From Robiginitomaculum sp. (GTDB taxonomy: Bacteria; Pseudomonadota; Alphaproteobacteria; Caulobacterales; Maricaulaceae): a stretch of DNA of 37,629 bases. This document shows positions 34,612 to 37,629 of this stretch, piece by piece. The stretch lies in NCBI GenBank assembly GCA_002733495.1, contig NVVV01000029.1:1-37629 (forward strand). The letters are read 5' to 3'. The translations under genes and the position numbers were made by a program. Within the stretch, counting starts at the first letter, position 1. Every line of letters starts with the position of its first letter. Below the pieces are notes generated by a model, which saw only the letters and a program-made list of their open reading frames with translations, was not told where the DNA came from and made no database searches.

Positions 34612-36144
34612 ATGGTAGATTTGAATGCGTTAACGGCGGCACACCGCTTTGGCCTGGGTGCACGCTTTGGCGAACTTGACACCATAGCACCTGACCCTAA
34701 GACGTGGCTGAATGCACAATTAACCGACGTATCCTCAACCCTGGACACGTTTGGCCTGATGAGCAGCGTTGAGGCCGTAACGCTGTTTTTTGACTATCTG
34801 CGGACCAAAAGGGAAGAAAAAAAAGCCGCGGCTGCGGCGACCTTTGGCACCCAGAGCAAGACGGCAAAATCCACCAACAAAGAACGCTTGTTGGCGTTTG
34901 CCAGCACTATCGACGAGATAAAAAGCACAGAACAAATGGCCCGGCAAAGTGCAAAGGACATATCCGGACTGGCAAAGGCGGCAAGTGACGCGAGTAAAGC
35001 CAAGACGGTCAAAACATCACAAGATCTTTTGCAGGATATGTATAAGTCCCTGATCGATGATGTGTCGGTTCGCACGCTTCACGCCACTCTAACCCCGGCT
35101 TCCTTTCGCGAACGACTTGTGCGGTTCTGGAGCGACCACTTTTCCGTGGATTTTGATAAGAGCCTGATCACGGTCCCCACCGCCATTACTATGGAACGCG
35201 AAGCCATTCGCCCCCATGTCACCGGCAAATTTTATGATATGCTGGTCGCGGTCGAAAGCCATCAAGGCATGTTGATCTATCTGGATAACTGGACCTCCAT
35301 TGGCCCTAATTCCTGGGCTGGTCAGGAGTTTAATCTGGGGTTGAATGAGAATTTGGCCCGCGAAACCCTTGAATTGCACACCCTGGGTGTGGGCGGCGGC
35401 TATAGTCAGGATGATATTATTGAATACGCCAAGGCCATCACTGGCTGGACAATGGGAAACCTCAATTTTAACGAGGATTCGCTGGGTGCCTTTGTATATC
35501 AGCCACTTTTTCATGAACCCGGCACCCGCACTATTATGGGCAAATCCTACCCGGATACGGGCATGAATCAGGCGTTGAACGCTTTGCAAGATTTTGTCCG
35601 CCACCCTTCGACCGCCAAGCATATCGCCCGCAAGCTGGCGTTTCATTTTCACTCTGACACCCCACCGCAAAGCCTGATCGATAAACTGGCGCAAGTCTTT
35701 ACCGATACGGATGGAGATTTGCTTCAGGTCAGCCTTGCCCTGGTTGGTGCGGATGAAATGTGGGATGGGCAGTTTCTCAAGCTTAGAAATTCAGAAGAAT
35801 TCTTACTGGCCTCCTATCGCGCCTTTGATTTATCCAATCTGGCCCCGGACGAAACATTCAATGTTTTTGAATTAATGGGGCAGGTTCCGTTCACTGCCGG
35901 TTCCCCTGCTGGCTGGCCGGATGATGAGGCCAGCTGGGCCAGCTCCTCAACTATTGCCGCACGATTGAATTTATCTGTACTGATTGGCAATTTGATAGAT
36001 AACGTGCCCCTGCCGCCGGATTACGCTAATGATCTGGTCGGGCCAATCCTGAGCACGAATTCCACACAAATACTTTCCGGGGCCTTCACCAAGGCGCAAG
36101 GCTATGCCCTGATGCTGATGACCCCTGAAATGCAAAGGAGATAG
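34612..36144 (+). CDS. DUF1800 family protein
   Basis: The 510-residue protein shows DUF1800 features: AAHRFGLGAR at the N-terminus, RERLVRFWSDHFSV near 165, GQEFNLGLNENLARETLELH near 240 with TLGVGGGYSQDDI, and HIARKLAFHFHSD near 340. The family is almost always followed by a DUF1501 gene, as here; the pair is thought to be exported or envelope-linked, but its function is unknown. A charged, Ala/Lys-rich insertion lies near 65-145 (EEKKAAAAATFGTQSKTAKS). No signal peptide is visible. AAGGA precedes the ATG by seven bases. The 72-base gap from the glycosyltransferase shows no clear terminator. Confidence 0.9.
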   Translation: MVDLNALTAAHRFGLGARFGELDTIAPDPKTWLNAQLTDVSSTLDTFGLMSSVEAVTLFFDYLRTKREEKKAAAAATFGTQSKTAKSTNKERLLAFASTIDEIKSTEQMARQSAKDISGLAKAASDASKAKTVKTSQDLLQDMYKSLIDDVSVRTLHATLTPASFRERLVRFWSDHFSVDFDKSLITVPTAITMEREAIRPHVTGKFYDMLVAVESHQGMLIYLDNWTSIGPNSWAGQEFNLGLNENLARETLELHTLGVGGGYSQDDIIEYAKAITGWTMGNLNFNEDSLGAFVYQPLFHEPGTRTIMGKSYPDTGMNQALNALQDFVRHPSTAKHIARKLAFHFHSDTPPQSLIDKLAQVFTDTDGDLLQVSLALVGADEMWDGQFLKLRNSEEFLLASYRAFDLSNLAPDETFNVFELMGQVPFTAGSPAGWPDDEASWASSSTIAARLNLSVLIGNLIDNVPLPPDYANDLVGPILSTNSTQILSGAFTKAQGYALMLMTPEMQRR

Positions 36145-36146
36145 GC

Positions 36147-37328
36147 ATGATTATCAAACCGCCAAAATTGTGCCTGAACCGTCGCGGCCTGCTACAAGGG
36201 GCCGCTAGCATTATGGGATTAAGCGCCAGCGGGGCCAATTTGGCCTTTGCCGCCGGACCGGAAAACCGCAAGCTTGTGGTCATTATATTACGTGGAGCCA
36301 TGGACGGCCTGAATGTAGTCGTGCCCCATTATGAAAATCGCTATTATGCCAAGCGGCCCTCCATTGCGATCATGCCACCGGGCGAACCGGGCGGTGCCAT
36401 CCCCTTAACCGACGGCTTTGGCCTGCACCCAGCCTTGCCGACACTGGCAGGCATGTTCAAAAAGGGCCAGGCTGTCTTTATGCCTGCGGCCAGCGCACCT
36501 TATAACGAGCGGTCACATTTTGACGGTCAGGACGTTCTGGAAAACGGCACAGAATCGCCTCTGGGCACACTGGATGGCTGGTTGAACCGCGCTTTGGGTG
36601 CCCTTAACCTTTCACCCGGCGCGGTGGGTATTGGGCAGACGGTACCGCTGGTGTTAAAAGGCGCGTCTAATATTAGCACCTGGGCAGCGTCTAAAATCCC
36701 TGAGGCTGATCCGGAAACCGTTGAGGAAACACTGGACCTTTACGCCTTCGACCCGGTTCTGCACAATGCCTTGCAAGGGGCTGTGGATGTTGGCTCGCTG
36801 ATTGGTGATCTGAATGAACTGGGCAGCGGTTATGAACAACTGGCGCGTGCGGCAGGCAAGCTCCTTTCAGCCGATGGTGGCCCGGGGGCCGCGGCTCTGT
36901 CGCTTAACGGCTGGGACACTCATGCCGATGAAACCAGTATCCTTGCCGCCAATCTTGGCAATTTAGACGTGGCGCTCTTTGGTTTGCGCGAAGAGCTGGG
37001 CAGCCAATGGGCCAATACCGCCGTAATGATCGTCACCGAATTTGGCCGGACCCTGTCTGAAAACGGTACCAAGGGCACAGATCACGGCGTTGGTGGCGTG
37101 TCATTCCTGCTCGGCGGCGCGGTCAAGGGTGGCACCATGGTTGGTGACTGGCCAGGCCTAGGTCCGACCAATTTGTTTGAAGGCCGCGATGTGTATCCGG
37201 CCAACGATCTGCGCAGCCTGTTCAAAGGCGTTCTGCGTGATCATTGGGGCGTGGACCTGAGCGCTTTGGACACGTCCGTCTTCCCTGGTAGCGCAGGCAT
37301 AGATATTAAAAACAACCTGATTTATTAA
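36147..37328 (+). CDS. DUF1501 family protein with Tat signal
   Basis: The 393-residue protein begins with a twin-arginine signal (NRRGLLQGAASIMGLSASG, Arg12-Arg13), so it is probably exported folded by the Tat system. DUF1501 motifs follow: VVIILRGAMDGLNVVVPHY, NERSHFDGQDVLENG, LNGWDTHADE and VIVTEFGRTLSENGTKGTDH with HGVGGVSFLLGG. The family is distantly related to sulfatase/alkaline phosphatase-type enzymes, and its role is not established. It starts two bases after the DUF1800 stop, so the two are one operon. Its stop sits inside a palindrome shared with accA. Confidence 0.92.
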   Translation: MIIKPPKLCLNRRGLLQGAASIMGLSASGANLAFAAGPENRKLVVIILRGAMDGLNVVVPHYENRYYAKRPSIAIMPPGEPGGAIPLTDGFGLHPALPTLAGMFKKGQAVFMPAASAPYNERSHFDGQDVLENGTESPLGTLDGWLNRALGALNLSPGAVGIGQTVPLVLKGASNISTWAASKIPEADPETVEETLDLYAFDPVLHNALQGAVDVGSLIGDLNELGSGYEQLARAAGKLLSADGGPGAAALSLNGWDTHADETSILAANLGNLDVALFGLREELGSQWANTAVMIVTEFGRTLSENGTKGTDHGVGGVSFLLGGAVKGGTMVGDWPGLGPTNLFEGRDVYPANDLRSLFKGVLRDHWGVDLSALDTSVFPGSAGIDIKNNLIY

Positions 37329-37334
37329 ATCAGG
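37316..37334. terminator. Palindrome spanning both convergent stop codons (DUF1501 and accA)
   Basis: CCTGATTT-ATT-AAATCAGG is a perfect 8-base-arm hairpin. The DUF1501 TAA (37326-37328) and the accA TGA (37330-37332, minus strand) both lie inside it. It may work as a compact bidirectional terminator, although no long T run follows. Confidence 0.5.
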
Positions 37335-37629
37335 CTTCCAGCAAAGAGCGGCCAATTTCCAGAAAACGGGCTTTGCGCTGGGCGCGCAGCTCGTCCGGCG
37401 TCATCTCTATGAACCGCGCCAAAAATGAGGATATTTGATCCGCCGCCGCATTAATGGCTGCCTGGTGATGGCGATGCGCACCGCCCACTGGCTCGTCGGC
37501 AATGCCGTCAATAATTTTAAGATCAAGAAGATCCTGCGCGGTGATTTTCATTGCCGTTGCCGCATCCTTGGCCCGCGCAGAATCGCGCCACAGGATTGAG
37601 GCACAGCCCTCGGGCGAAATCACAGAATA
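37330..37629 (-). CDS. accA: Acetyl-CoA carboxylase carboxyltransferase subunit alpha, C-terminal part
   Basis: About 99 codons of the C-terminus are present and the frame is open to the window edge. The residues [18 protein letters not shown], then [12 protein letters not shown]-type sequence (here [18 protein letters not shown]) and EPVGGAHR are the standard end of AccA, which with AccD transfers the carboxyl group from biotin to acetyl-CoA to make malonyl-CoA for fatty acid synthesis. The GTG at 37623 is an internal valine, not a start; the rest of the gene lies beyond the window. It converges with the DUF1501 gene with one base between the stops. Confidence 0.95.
   Translation of the reverse strand, partial: YSVISPEGCASILWRDSARAKDAATAMKITAQDLLDLKIIDGIADEPVGGAHRHHQAAINAAADQISSFLARFIEMTPDELRAQRKARFLEIGRSLLEA

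Overview
The window is a chromosomal segment of an alphaproteobacterium. The evidence is the dnaN-recF-gyrB block plus several alphaproteobacterial markers: a TrcR/DUF1013 regulator, an RcdA/DUF1465 protein, a DUF1192 protein and YdcH-like small proteins. The combination suggests a Caulobacter- or Hyphomonas-like dimorphic relative, but that is inference; no rRNA or other taxonomic marker is present, and no tRNA, CRISPR array or intact insertion sequence was found.

Layout. 1-5030: dnaN (missing only its start codon), recF and gyrB. 5041-8528: a HEPN-like accessory gene, a repeat-rich spacer, a secreted alpha/beta hydrolase, two divergent YdcH-like small genes and an SDR oxidoreductase. 8533-11522: a cell-cycle and housekeeping block with trcR, a quinone oxidoreductase, DUF1192, rcdA and rpmE. 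11952-15267: an AT-rich accessory island with a secreted small protein, a HigBA-like toxin-antitoxin pair behind an 18-bp perfect palindrome, and a three-gene minus-strand module (STAS-like/GHKL ATPase, DUF4325 STAS-like protein, small membrane protein). 15387-17948: an MBOAT O-acyltransferase with an SGNH-like partner. 18193-33498: the most striking feature, eight consecutive co-oriented paralogs, each with three predicted membrane segments, a TolB/FlgO-like domain and a TPR region. The junctions overlap or nearly touch, so they probably form one transcription unit that continues into a family 2 glycosyltransferase. 34612-37328: a DUF1800/DUF1501 pair. The window ends inside accA on the minus strand.

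Several families of palindromic, REP-like elements run through the window. They fill the gaps between genes, form the 3' end and stop codon of the HEPN-like gene, and lie in frame at the same linker position in five of the eight TPR paralogs. In two of those five the arms are perfect 25-bp inverted repeats, and base differences between paralogs are matched in both arms. The paralog array with its embedded palindromes, and the STAS/ATPase/DUF4325 module, are the best candidates for undescribed biology.
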